This document shows positions 25,022-33,492 of a stretch of 64,000 nucleotides of DNA, piece after piece. The stretch comes from CAYSRJ01 sp964521865 (GTDB taxonomy: Bacteria > Spirochaetota > B62-G9 > DRHN01): assembly GCA_964521865.1 (NCBI GenBank), contig CAZFTJ010000023.1:1-64000 (forward strand). The letters run 5' to 3'. Numbering within the stretch: the first letter of the stretch is position 1; the number at the start of each line of letters is the position of its first letter. The notes below the pieces were generated by a model, which saw nothing but the letters and a program-made list of their open reading frames with translations, had not been told where the DNA came from and did no database searches. The translations under genes were made by a program, and so were the position numbers.

Positions 25022-26031
25022 TCCCGCTCCAGTTTTTCCCATGTGGGGTGGGAGATGCCGAATCGGTGTATTTTATACTGTAAAACCCGGCATGATATAC
25101 CGAGAAGATCCGCCGCGTCCTTTTTTATCCAGTCGCACATCTTCAACGCCTGAAGCACGAGATTTTTTTCCATTTCTTCGAGTTTTATTCCTTCAGGCGG
25201 TATACCGATCTTGTTATAATCCCATCTGACAAGGTTGTTCCTGAAGGGAAGGTACAGATCCATTGGAGTGATCAGATCTCCGTTCGCCATACGTACTGCG
25301 CGTCGAATTGTGTTTTCAAGTTCCTGTATATTTCCGGGCCACGAATAATTTGTCAGATACTTGATTGCGAGCAGATTGATTCCTTTTATCTTTTTTTTCA
25401 GGTCCTTGTAAAATTTATTGAGGAAGAAGTAGGTGAGAAGTACGACGTCTCCCTGGCGTTCGCGGAGGGACGGAATATTGATGGTTATGGTACTGATCTG
25501 CATATAGAGCTTTTCCCTGAAGCGATTCCGCTGTACCTCATGAAGCAAATCCCTGCTCGTCGTTGAAATAAGCCGGACATCGGCGGGTACGTACCGTTTA
25601 TCCGTGGTGTAGCTTTTTTCACGAAGCACTGCATATAGTTTATCCTGCATGGCGAGGCTCACGCCTTCGATGCCTTCGAGCAGGAGGGTTCCCGTATGTG
25701 TCCGTTCAAACCGACCCTTTCTGCTTTTATGCGCGTCGATAAAAGCGGTTTTTTCATGCCCGAAGAGTTCACGGTACAGGATGTTTTCACCAAGTCCGGT
25801 ACAGTTCAGCTTCTCGAAGGGACGGTCCGATCTGGTGCTGTTGTAGTGGATTGCACCGGCTATGAGGTCCTTGCCGGTCCCAATTTCTCCTGTAAGCAGA
25901 ACGGGCGCCGAGCTTTGCCCGATTTCCTGAACAGTTTCAAATATTTTTTTTATCTGCGGGCTTTCCCCGATAAAATTTTCCGCTTTATACACAATACGTT
26001 CGTCGACCATAACAGTCCATCCCGGGTTCAT
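25018..26031 (-). CDS. Degenerate sigma-54 activator-type (AAA+/Fis) transcriptional regulator
   Basis: This protein of about 337 residues has an AAA+ domain of the NtrC class and a C-terminal Fis-type HTH (KKDAADLLGISCRVLQYKIH), with almost no N-terminal sensor. Key motifs are altered. The sigma-54 contact loop GAFTGA reads TAFIDA (ELFGHEKTAFIDA), and Walker B GTLFLDEI reads GTLLLEGI. Walker A GEIGTGKD is nearly normal. It therefore probably binds nucleotide but does not open sigma-54 promoters, and may act at sigma-70 promoters as TyrR does. It follows the activator gene on the minus strand with close spacing. A TTG at 26037 and an ATG at 26010 are other possible starts. Confidence 0.85.
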   Translation of the reverse strand: MNPGWTVMVDERIVYKAENFIGESPQIKKIFETVQEIGQSSAPVLLTGEIGTGKDLIAGAIHYNSTRSDRPFEKLNCTGLGENILYRELFGHEKTAFIDAHKSRKGRFERTHTGTLLLEGIEGVSLAMQDKLYAVLREKSYTTDKRYVPADVRLISTTSRDLLHEVQRNRFREKLYMQISTITINIPSLRERQGDVVLLTYFFLNKFYKDLKKKIKGINLLAIKYLTNYSWPGNIQELENTIRRAVRMANGDLITPMDLYLPFRNNLVRWDYNKIGIPPEGIKLEEMEKNLVLQALKMCDWIKKDAADLLGISCRVLQYKIHRFGISHPTWEKLERD

Positions 26032-26033
26032 TA

Positions 26034-27899
26034 TCAATTATACTTTAATTTCTCGGGAAAAAACATCGATTCTGCAAATACCTTTTGGAAATCTTTTCGT
26101 GTTGCAAGCTCGATATACTCCGTATTGAGCGATATTTCGCACGCTTCCCGTCTCAGTTCTTTTGCAAGCAGCACCATTTTTGCCCCTGCCCCTGCCGCAT
26201 TGCCGATAAACTTGATTTTTTCAGTGGGTATATCCGGAAGCAGGCCGCACCATTTCGCCTGATGACGGCGGATATAGTTGCCGAATGCTCCCGCAAGTAA
26301 AATCTCCGTAATATCATCATCGTTCACACCGAGAGTACGCTTCAGCAGCTGGTATCCCGCAAAAATTGCACCTTTCGCAAGCTGTGTTTCCCTTATATCC
26401 TTCTGTGTGAGCAAAATATGCTCACCGGTCTTTGATTCTTCAGCATGTACAAGAATAAAAGAGGTATTGAATTTATCATGCTGTATAACTCTTTCACGGA
26501 TGAAATCAGGTACCCCACCCGGGAGCTCTTCCCTCTTGAGAAGCTTGCCGTTTTTGTTGATAACGCCGATTTTTCTCAGCTCTGCGATACAATCGATGAG
26601 GCCGGTGCCGCATATACCGATGGCTTTTGCATTGTCTATGGTGTTTACCTCGATTTCATCGTCGGTAATGAGGACTTTTTCGATAGCGCCGTCGCTTGCT
26701 CTCATCCCATAGGTAATCCTCGCACCTTCAAAGGCAGGCCCTGCGGCAGTGGAACAGGCGACAAGTCTGTCACGGTTTCCCATGACGAGCTCCCCGTTCG
26801 TTCCGATATCGATGGCGAACTTCAAATCCGTACTCTTATGCATCTCGGAGGCAAGAATGACGGCAACCGTATCTCCTCCGACAAAACCGGCTATATTCGG
26901 CATCGAATAGGCCTTGCCGTAACGGTTGATATGAAGCCCGAGTTCCCGCGCCCGTGCATCGATATTGGATCTCAGAACCCCGACATAGGGATGCAGAGCG
27001 ATGTATTTTGGATTCAAACTCAGAAACAGATGATTCATTGTGGTATTTCCGGTAGTAGTCACCTCGTATATGAATTTCGTATCGATGTTAGCCTGGTTCG
27101 CAAGATCGACGATGATGTCGTTCATGCATGAGATAATTCTTTCATGAAGGGTTTCCAGGCCGTCTTTGTTTGTATTTGCATACTGAATCCTGGTGATAAC
27201 GTCGTCTCCGTAGCTGGTTTGGGGGTTGGTCTGCGCGGATACGGCAAGCTGTCTGCCGGTGTTCAGGTCCATAAGATAGCCGACAACGGTTGTGGTACCG
27301 ATATCGAATGCCGCACCGTAATTCTTGTCCGCCTTGTTTCCCGTTTCAATACCGATGATTTCGTCCTCGTTGAGCACGACCGTGGTGCTGAAATCGCCTT
27401 TTCGCAGTTTTTCGGGAAGTCTTCTCAAGACATCAACCGGGGTTCTCAGTCCGGGATATCCGTGCCCGAGCTTGTCCCATACTCTGTCCAGGTCGGACCT
27501 CTGGTCTTCGAGGCTGGGCTCGTCCACCGTAATGAAAATTTTCCTGACATTGGGCGACAGTTTGAGTTTCTTTTCCATACCTTCCGTGAGGATCTTCTGC
27601 TCGTACAGTCGGCTCGATATGGGGATTTCGATGATCATATCGCTCTTGATTCTCGTCCTGCACGCGAGCAGAAGCCCGGTTTTCATTTCCTTACCGGTAA
27701 GAAATCTCTCGGATCCCTTCTGCTCATACTCTCCACTTGCAATACTGACCCTGCAGCTTCCGCAAACGCCGACACCGCCGCATTCAGACTTGATTATTAT
27801 TCCCGCCTCGCCTGTAGCCTCGTATATTGTAGTCCCGGGCAGCACATACACGGTTTTTCCTTCAGGCTCGAAAACGACCTTGTACCTTTTTTCAGTCAT
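26034..27899 (-). CDS. Reductive activator of corrinoid enzymes (ASKHA type, ferredoxin-fused)
   Basis: This 621-residue protein starts with a plant-type 2Fe-2S ferredoxin domain (Cys40, Cys46, Cys49, Cys80; CGGVGVCGSC and LLACRTR). After a linker region come the actin-like ATPase (ASKHA, DUF4445/RACE) blocks: AAFDIGTTTVVGYLMDL, FVGGDTVAVIL, FAIDIGTNGELVMG, and a C-terminal AGAFGNYI and GNAAGAGAKM. Members use ATP and low-potential electrons to reduce inactive Co(II) corrinoids to Co(I). It should serve the two corrinoid proteins of this island. A GGAG site precedes the ATG. It lies between a large dehydrogenase gene and the regulator gene on the minus strand, probably one operon. Confidence 0.94.
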   Translation of the reverse strand: MTEKRYKVVFEPEGKTVYVLPGTTIYEATGEAGIIIKSECGGVGVCGSCRVSIASGEYEQKGSERFLTGKEMKTGLLLACRTRIKSDMIIEIPISSRLYEQKILTEGMEKKLKLSPNVRKIFITVDEPSLEDQRSDLDRVWDKLGHGYPGLRTPVDVLRRLPEKLRKGDFSTTVVLNEDEIIGIETGNKADKNYGAAFDIGTTTVVGYLMDLNTGRQLAVSAQTNPQTSYGDDVITRIQYANTNKDGLETLHERIISCMNDIIVDLANQANIDTKFIYEVTTTGNTTMNHLFLSLNPKYIALHPYVGVLRSNIDARARELGLHINRYGKAYSMPNIAGFVGGDTVAVILASEMHKSTDLKFAIDIGTNGELVMGNRDRLVACSTAAGPAFEGARITYGMRASDGAIEKVLITDDEIEVNTIDNAKAIGICGTGLIDCIAELRKIGVINKNGKLLKREELPGGVPDFIRERVIQHDKFNTSFILVHAEESKTGEHILLTQKDIRETQLAKGAIFAGYQLLKRTLGVNDDDITEILLAGAFGNYIRRHQAKWCGLLPDIPTEKIKFIGNAAGAGAKMVLLAKELRREACEISLNTEYIELATRKDFQKVFAESMFFPEKLKYN

Positions 27900-28044
27900 T
27901 ACATTGAGCTCCTCTCCAGATTAATCGTGGCAATTGTCATAAAAGCACGCCGCTATCCGTCATGGCGTTTCCGATAAAGCTAAAAGCAGGACGAAAATTA
28001 GTTTGTTTTTTCAATCGGTACTATTCTGCCCAGGCTTCTGTACG

Positions 28045-29790
28045 CTACCGCGTATCGCTGAATTCCTCGAGCAGAGCGTCTTCCGCCTCCTTGGTCCATT
28101 TTCCGTCGATCGAAAGACAGGAGCCTATTTTCGGGTACTTTTCCCGCAGCTCTTCGAGAGAGATCAGGTCGAGATTTCTTATATGCGGATATACCACGAT
28201 CTTGCCGGGAAAAATTCCGGTTCGAACCGCATCGATGCCTTTCCATACATCGTTCATACCGGAAATACCTGCAACGGAGTTGTTTGTGTCAAGCTCGCCG
28301 CTTTCCAGTTTTTGAAGGGTGATTTCCATATCGTCGAGCCCGGAACCGCTCGAGCCTATGTAGCGCACCGCCTTCGTCACCGGGTCCTTGACATTCAGGT
28401 TGACAATCGTGCCCTTCGAAACACCGGCAAAGATGTTGAGCACCGACTTCCGGCCCAGATAGGTCGCTGCGTCTTCTATTACCGCAGGAATCGCCGCAAG
28501 ACACACCACGTAATCGAAGAGGGTGCCTTTGTTCAGCTGAAGCACCTCTTCACGGTAGGAATCCTGATTCCGAAAGCTCTTCGGATTCACCACATGATAT
28601 TCAACTCCTTTTTCCCGGGCATGCTGGGTAAACTTGTTTCTGAGGGTATTCAATCTCTTTTCATCGATGTCGGTCGATATGATGCGTCGAGGGGGAGTTT
28701 TACTGTCCATTGCGAGCTGTATGTGCATCTGCCCCATAGGCCCGCCTGCACCTATCATGAGGACACTCCCTCCTTTGATGGTATAATCGGGATTTTCCGA
28801 GTAGGGCGCTTGTACGTCGATACCGAGACTGCCGATTACAGCAGTGACATCGTAGTGGGTTTTCCCTGCGTCGATGCGCACAATCTGCGGTTTGTCCGTA
28901 GATGCCATATAGTTGAGAATGCCGTTTACACCGAGACCGGAAGCGGCGGATTCAACCACATCATCGGAAGAATCTCCGAGAAGAATGACATCGTCAAAGC
29001 CCTTTCTCCCGGTGCAGGTGTCGATGATTTTCCCTATAGGGCCCTTTTCCGTCGCTATGTGCGCCGGTGTATTGCTCAGAGCTTTCGTAACGGCATCATG
29101 CGTCTTCTGCCCGATATCACGCAGTATTACAGTGTTTGGAACGTTTTCTGAAAAGAGGTTGCCGAACGACCACTTTTTGGCGTCATTTCCGCTTCCGATG
29201 ATGAGCATGGTTCCGCCTTTTTTTATCCCCTGTCTGTGTGTTATTCGGTACGCCGCTACAACGCATGCCCATGGCTCGACGAGCGCGAGCTCGCTGTATC
29301 CGATATTTTGATTTTTCAGCGGGATGAGATAGCTTTTTCCATCGCCGTCAAGAGCCTCTTTTCCTATTATACCGTACTGAGACAGGCCACCCGGTAGTAC
29401 ATAGCCGTATGAGGGTTTTGTCCCTTTGTATCGTATGTCTGCCTGTATAATGAAACGATCACCCGGTTTGTAATGTTCTTGTCTGTTTTTTCCCGCCTTT
29501 ATCACAGTGAGCGCCACCTCATGTCCGGGTATAACAGGTTCTTCCTGTAAATTACGTCCCAGAAGACGCGGGTGGTCGTTTCCGAATTTGATTATTTTCG
29601 TATCGGAAAAGCAGAGCCCGACAGCATCGCTGCGTACCAGTATTTCATCATCACGGGGCTCGGGAATTCGAATTTCAACAGGCCCTTTATTGTCGCCGAA
29701 ATTTGCCATCCCCTTACCGTAAATCCTCCAGGCGAGGGAGGTATGCGGAATTTCATAATCGAGACGTTTATACCTTTCAAGTTTTCCCAT
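28045..29790 (-). CDS. Large zinc-type dehydrogenase with two nucleotide-binding-like segments
   Basis: This 581-residue protein belongs to the medium-chain dehydrogenase superfamily, but is over 200 residues longer than usual (about 350). The N-terminal catalytic domain has GLCFSDTKIIKFG and VIPGHEVALTV. Two Rossmann-like motifs follow: GTMLIIGSGNDAKKWSFGN (about residue 195) and GSVLMIGAGGPMGQMHIQL (about residue 345), the second being canonical GxGxxG. The segment between them carries DTCTGRKGFDDVILLGDS, a complete additional domain. The closest known shape is the L-sorbose-1-phosphate reductase (SorE)-like group; function is inferred as oxidation or reduction of a sugar phosphate or sugar acid. 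It heads the minus-strand unit with the corrinoid activator and regulator genes. Confidence 0.8.
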   Translation of the reverse strand: MGKLERYKRLDYEIPHTSLAWRIYGKGMANFGDNKGPVEIRIPEPRDDEILVRSDAVGLCFSDTKIIKFGNDHPRLLGRNLQEEPVIPGHEVALTVIKAGKNRQEHYKPGDRFIIQADIRYKGTKPSYGYVLPGGLSQYGIIGKEALDGDGKSYLIPLKNQNIGYSELALVEPWACVVAAYRITHRQGIKKGGTMLIIGSGNDAKKWSFGNLFSENVPNTVILRDIGQKTHDAVTKALSNTPAHIATEKGPIGKIIDTCTGRKGFDDVILLGDSSDDVVESAASGLGVNGILNYMASTDKPQIVRIDAGKTHYDVTAVIGSLGIDVQAPYSENPDYTIKGGSVLMIGAGGPMGQMHIQLAMDSKTPPRRIISTDIDEKRLNTLRNKFTQHAREKGVEYHVVNPKSFRNQDSYREEVLQLNKGTLFDYVVCLAAIPAVIEDAATYLGRKSVLNIFAGVSKGTIVNLNVKDPVTKAVRYIGSSGSGLDDMEITLQKLESGELDTNNSVAGISGMNDVWKGIDAVRTGIFPGKIVVYPHIRNLDLISLEELREKYPKIGSCLSIDGKWTKEAEDALLEEFSDTR

Positions 29791-29817
29791 TGCGCGCTCC
29801 TCTTATTTTCGATATAG

Positions 29818-29995
29818 TGCCGCCGCCCGGCGGCATGTTCTCCGCGATATGCAGGCGGGGTTTATATCCTCTCAACTGGATTTGTTCAGCCGACCTCAGG
29901 TCTGCTGTATGTTGTTATACAGCGTGAAGCGTTGTACGATAAATCCAGGTGCGAGCACCTGCGGCATTATCCGGACTCCTTACATCCGGATAATG
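29818..29995 (+). repeat. Longest and most structured copy of the dispersed hairpin repeat
   Basis: Five perfect hairpins stand in a row: TGCCGCC/GGCGGCA (29818-29835), GACCT/AGGTC (29892-29902), GCTGTAT/ATACAGC (29904-29923), CAGGTGC/GCACCTG (29946-29961) and CATTATCCGGA/TCCGGATAATG (29965-29995). The 5' part matches copies at 37164 (minus), 14152 and 10772 (minus); the 3' part matches 24190-24325. It lies in the divergent 418-base gap between the large dehydrogenase and tatA genes. The remaining 29996-30208 shows no gene or clear promoter. Confidence 0.75.
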
Positions 29996-30208
29996 TCTAA
30001 AATATTGTAAAACCTTGATTAATCAAGATAAATTACCCGCTTTTTCACGTTTTCGGGTGGGCCGTACAGGGATGGAATTGAAAGGAGTCGTTCATTCGGC
30101 CGGCAACCGGAAGCTCAGCACGAATAAAAAGAGGAATTATTTTATTTTACTTGATTTTGTCCGGAAAGGGAGGTACTATGAGATAAAATAAGTAAGGGAG
30201 GCCGTGTC

Positions 30209-30766
30209 ATGCTTGGTGGGATAGGAGTTCAGGAGATTGTTATTATTTTGATAGTGGGACTTCTCGTTTTTGGGGCTGCCCGGCTGCCGAAAATTGCCCG
30301 TTCTCTTGGGCTTGGGATAAAGGAATTCAAGAAAACAGTCAAAGGTCTTGAAGACGACGTCGAAGAGGAGGGTCACGACAAGGTAAAGTATGTACCTCCA
30401 GGTCAGTCGTACGGACAGCAGCAGTATCAGCAATACAACTATACCCAGCAAAACCCGAATTATCAGCAGGGCGCTAATCCTCCCGGGTTCCAGAATCCGC
30501 AGGGCCAATATCAATCTGCACAGGGACAGTATCCCCAGGGACCCGCATCAGGACAGTATCCTCCGGAACCTGCACAGGGACAATATCCTCCGGGACCAGC
30601 ACCGGGACAGGCCCAAACGGGAACAGGTTCGGGAGGTGCCCAGCCTCCACAGACTCCGAACCAGGCTTCCCCGGGTCAGATGCCTCCCACAGGGCCGGCA
30701 CAGGCCGATGCGGGAAGACAGAATCCGGAGGACCCCTCTTCGAATAAAGAGGACAGACAGACATAG
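30209..30766 (+). CDS. tatA: Twin-arginine translocase TatA/TatB-type protein with long Gln/Pro-rich tail
   Basis: Residues 1-22 are the TatA membrane segment (MLGGIGVQEIVIILIVGLLV), followed by the FGxxRLPKI hinge (FGAARLPKIARSLGLGIKEF) and an amphipathic helix to about residue 48. Up to there it is ordinary TatA/TatE. Residues about 60-185 are a low-complexity tail rich in Gln, Pro, Gly and Tyr, with loosely repeated GQYPPGPA and GQYPQGPA units. That roughly doubles the usual length (60-90 residues). TatA forms the protein-conducting part of the export channel for folded proteins. No tatB or tatC is adjacent. The start has GGGAGG upstream. Confidence 0.9.
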   Translation: MLGGIGVQEIVIILIVGLLVFGAARLPKIARSLGLGIKEFKKTVKGLEDDVEEEGHDKVKYVPPGQSYGQQQYQQYNYTQQNPNYQQGANPPGFQNPQGQYQSAQGQYPQGPASGQYPPEPAQGQYPPGPAPGQAQTGTGSGGAQPPQTPNQASPGQMPPTGPAQADAGRQNPEDPSSNKEDRQT

Positions 30767-30788
30767 TTTGTCGCTTTATCCGCTTCTA

Positions 30789-30802
30789 TTTTGACGTCAA
30801 AA
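30789..30802. repeat. Perfect 14-bp palindrome between convergent tatA and uvrC
   Basis: TTTTGACGTCAAAA is self-complementary and lies 22 bases after the tatA stop. The A/T arms could serve as a weak bidirectional terminator, or it may be a protein site. A further imperfect G+C-rich hairpin (GGGGGAT..ATCCTCCC) follows at about 30817-30846. Confidence 0.4.
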
Positions 30803-30885
30803 GATTTCCATCGAGGGGGATGCGGTCGCTCGCAGTATCCTCCCGACACCGGGCTCATGGCCCCCTCTTCGAGCTTTGGCCAGCG

Positions 30886-32682
30886 CTATTCAAGAGGAAC
30901 AACACCGCTCTCTTTCAGTGCATGAAATATGCGTACGGCTTTTTTCGGGCCGATACCCCGTACGCTTTTCAGTGCTTCTATGCTGACCGGTGTGCTGCTG
31001 TTGTCGATAACCGATAGTATTGCAGAAACAAGGGCGTCTCCGATTCCAGGCACATCCCCGAGCCGGGATACAAGCATTTCTTTCGCCCTGATTGTTACGT
31101 GGTAGGTATTTGCATAACGGTGCACCTCATCCCGCACCGACATCAGCAATTTGAGTGCAGGGTCGCTTTTTTCAAGCCGAATCGGCTTTTTCCTTCCGTT
31201 CAGATAAATATCCTCATGCCTCTTTGCCAGCCCGACGACCGGTATATCGTGAATTCCGAGAGCCTTCAATACGCTTTTCGCACCGTTCACCTGCTGTAAG
31301 CCGCCGTCGACAAAAACCAGATCCGGCAGGGATTTCTTTTCATTGAGCAGACGCTGGTATCGTCTTGCAACTGCCTCACGAATCATCCCGACATCGTTCT
31401 GTCCCGGGGTAAATCTGATTCTGAACCTCCTGTAATACATCCGGTCGGGCGTACCTGCTGTAAACCGTACCATTCCCGCCACGGAATAACTACCAAGCGT
31501 TGTTGCAATGTCAAATGCCTCTATACGGTGCGGTTGTACCGGAAGATGCAGTACCTTTTCTAATCTCTCAAGCTCGATGAAAGGTTCGGGTGAGCTTGAT
31601 AGTTCCAGATTTTTCTGCAGCGCATTTCTGCACGCAAGGTCCACAAGTCTTTTTTTAGCTCCTCTTTCGGGTATCGCAGCTCGAACAGCCTGTTTGTATG
31701 TCTTTTTCAGGTAAAGGTTGACTAACTCAAGATTGGGTATATCGAAGGGAAGCAGTATTCTCCTGGGGGCGGGTGTAACACCATCGTAGTGAAGCGGTAA
31801 GAATTGCTCGAGTACCTGAGACAGGCTTTCTCCCTGTTTTACCGTATAGTCCCGCTTGCCGATCATTTTACCGTTTCTTTTCACAAGAACAGTAACCGTA
31901 CATGCGTCTTCACCCTTTGCAATGCCTATGAAATCTTCATTCTCGCCTGCGCCGGTGGTCATTTTCTGCTCTTCCAGCAGGTGATTGATCGCACGAATTC
32001 TGTCCCGTGACTGCATTGCCTGTTCATACTGCCTGGTTTGTGCCTCGTATTCCATCTGCTTTTTTATACTGGACACGAGCTTCCGGTTCTGTCCCTTTAG
32101 AAAAAGTACCACCTGATCGACGAGTTTGACGTATTCTTCTGCAGAGATTTTACCGCAGCAGGGACAGACGCATTTTCCGAGGTAGTAGTTGATGCACGGT
32201 GTTGAAGGTTTCTTTTTATCCAGGTTTATACCGCATCGGCGTACGGGAAAAATTTCGGTTATGGTGCGTATCGTTCTATTTACATACGAAGCGTTTGTAT
32301 ACGGGCCGAAATACAGGGCGCCGTCATCCAGTTTTGTTCGCGTTTTGATTATTCTGGGAAAGGTTTCCCTCGTTATCTTGATATATGGGTATGATTGATT
32401 TTCCTTGAGCTCGATGTTGTACCGCGGTTTGTATCGTTTAATGAGGTTGCTTTCGAGTATCAGCGCTTCGACTTCATTGTCGGTAATAAAGGTTTCAACG
32501 GATGAAATCTGCCGGACAAGGTTTTCGGTTTTTCCGTTCTGCAATCCTCTGTGAAAGTAGGAGGACACCCGTTTTTTGAGGTTTTTCGCCTTGCCGATGT
32601 AGAGAATCCGGTTATCTTCCCCCCGCATGAGGTATACGCCGGGTCGCTCGGGGATATTTTTGACGGATATGCGCGTATACAT
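30886..32682 (-). CDS. uvrC: UvrABC excinuclease subunit C
   Basis: This 598-residue protein has the full UvrC layout: an N-terminal GIY-YIG nuclease (PGVYLMRGEDNRILYIGKAK), a Cys-rich region (CINYYLGKCVCPCCGKIS) that can bind an Fe-S cluster, and a UVR motif region. The C-terminal RNase H-like nuclease contains DIATTLGSYSVAGMVRF and LVFVDGGLQQVNGA. Two helix-hairpin-helix motifs end the protein (LGDVPGIGDALVSAIL, LKSVRGIGPKKAVRIF). It makes both incisions around DNA lesions bound by UvrB. The length is normal. It is a single gene convergent with tatA. Confidence 0.96.
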   Translation of the reverse strand: MYTRISVKNIPERPGVYLMRGEDNRILYIGKAKNLKKRVSSYFHRGLQNGKTENLVRQISSVETFITDNEVEALILESNLIKRYKPRYNIELKENQSYPYIKITRETFPRIIKTRTKLDDGALYFGPYTNASYVNRTIRTITEIFPVRRCGINLDKKKPSTPCINYYLGKCVCPCCGKISAEEYVKLVDQVVLFLKGQNRKLVSSIKKQMEYEAQTRQYEQAMQSRDRIRAINHLLEEQKMTTGAGENEDFIGIAKGEDACTVTVLVKRNGKMIGKRDYTVKQGESLSQVLEQFLPLHYDGVTPAPRRILLPFDIPNLELVNLYLKKTYKQAVRAAIPERGAKKRLVDLACRNALQKNLELSSSPEPFIELERLEKVLHLPVQPHRIEAFDIATTLGSYSVAGMVRFTAGTPDRMYYRRFRIRFTPGQNDVGMIREAVARRYQRLLNEKKSLPDLVFVDGGLQQVNGAKSVLKALGIHDIPVVGLAKRHEDIYLNGRKKPIRLEKSDPALKLLMSVRDEVHRYANTYHVTIRAKEMLVSRLGDVPGIGDALVSAILSVIDNSSTPVSIEALKSVRGIGPKKAVRIFHALKESGVVPLE

Positions 32683-32829
32683 GTGTCATTCCTCTTTTCT
32701 ATCTGCGTACCCGGCAGCTACAGGATCGAAGCGTAAAACGTATACTTCGGTTTCATTTCTACTTCGCCCCTGCTTCATCAAATCGCAAACAGGTATTTTG
32801 TGAACAGGAGTCAAAAAATTATTTTCGCC

Positions 32830-32858
32830 TTGACTTAATGATTGTGTGGTACTACCTT
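32830..32858 (+). promoter_or_regulatory. Possible promoter upstream of rpsT
   Basis: TTGACT and TACCTT are 17 bases apart, ending 105 bases before the rpsT start codon. The -10 box is poor. The 281-base gap between uvrC and rpsT shows no gene. Confidence 0.35.
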
Positions 32859-32963
32859 AACTCTCGCAAGAATTGTTGCGTCTTATACCTCTTTAACGCT
32901 GGTATATACTCAAAATAATATATTTTATTTCGGAAATCTGACATTATTTTAAGGAGGGTTTAA

Positions 32964-33224
32964 TTGGCATCTCATAGATCGGCAAAGAAGAGTGTCCGCC
33001 AGGATGCAAAAGTACGGATGAGAAATCGGATGTGGAAATCAAGGATAAAAACTGCGAAGAACAAACTTGAAAAGGCCCTCGACGAAAAAAAGGTTGATGA
33101 CATTGATACACTTTTTAGAGAGTATGTCTCTGTTATTGACAGTGCAGAATCAAAAGGTGTGATTCACCGAAATACTGCATCGAGAAAGAAAACAAGAATG
33201 GCTCAAAAGCTACCCGCCAGGTAA
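32964..33224 (+). CDS. rpsT: 30S ribosomal protein S20
   Basis: This 86-residue basic protein shows the S20 pattern SAKKSVRQDAKVRMRNRMWK at the N-terminus and GVIHRNTASRKKTRMAQKL at the C-terminus. It binds 16S rRNA helices in the body of the small subunit. The start is TTG, chosen because AAGGAGG lies seven bases upstream and no ATG fits. A non-ATG start is a known feature of rpsT in many bacteria and supports autogenous control. It is a single-gene unit. Confidence 0.95.
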   Translation: MASHRSAKKSVRQDAKVRMRNRMWKSRIKTAKNKLEKALDEKKVDDIDTLFREYVSVIDSAESKGVIHRNTASRKKTRMAQKLPAR

Positions 33225-33429
33225 CGATAAACCAGCATTCTTTCAGGTAATAAATAATACGCACATAAAAGTTTCCGTATGGCTAAAATCCGCCTGTTCG
33301 CAGAATAAATACCGTGAAATTATTGAATTCTCCTGCTAAAACATAAAATTGTCATAAAATTCATATTGATATTTATTATAATTTGTGCATAATATTTCCA
33401 CAGGCATTGCAATTAATACACTCCATGCT

Positions 33430-33475
33430 GGATACTGAGGTCTACACGCCGTATGACTGCTGTTAATTCCGGGTG
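33430..33475 (-). repeat. Weak copy of dispersed intergenic hairpin repeat
   Basis: On the minus strand it reads ATTAACAGCAGTCATACGGC then GTGTAGACC, aligning with ATTAATGCCGCCGTCATGCG then GCTTGTTCTC of the copy near 10772. Similarity is diverged, so this copy is tentative. Confidence 0.35.
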
Positions 33476-33492
33476 AGAAAAAGGAGGTAATT

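Noticed and set aside
28003..29151. 382-codon plus-strand open frame
   Set aside because: It is a shadow of the large dehydrogenase gene on the minus strand.
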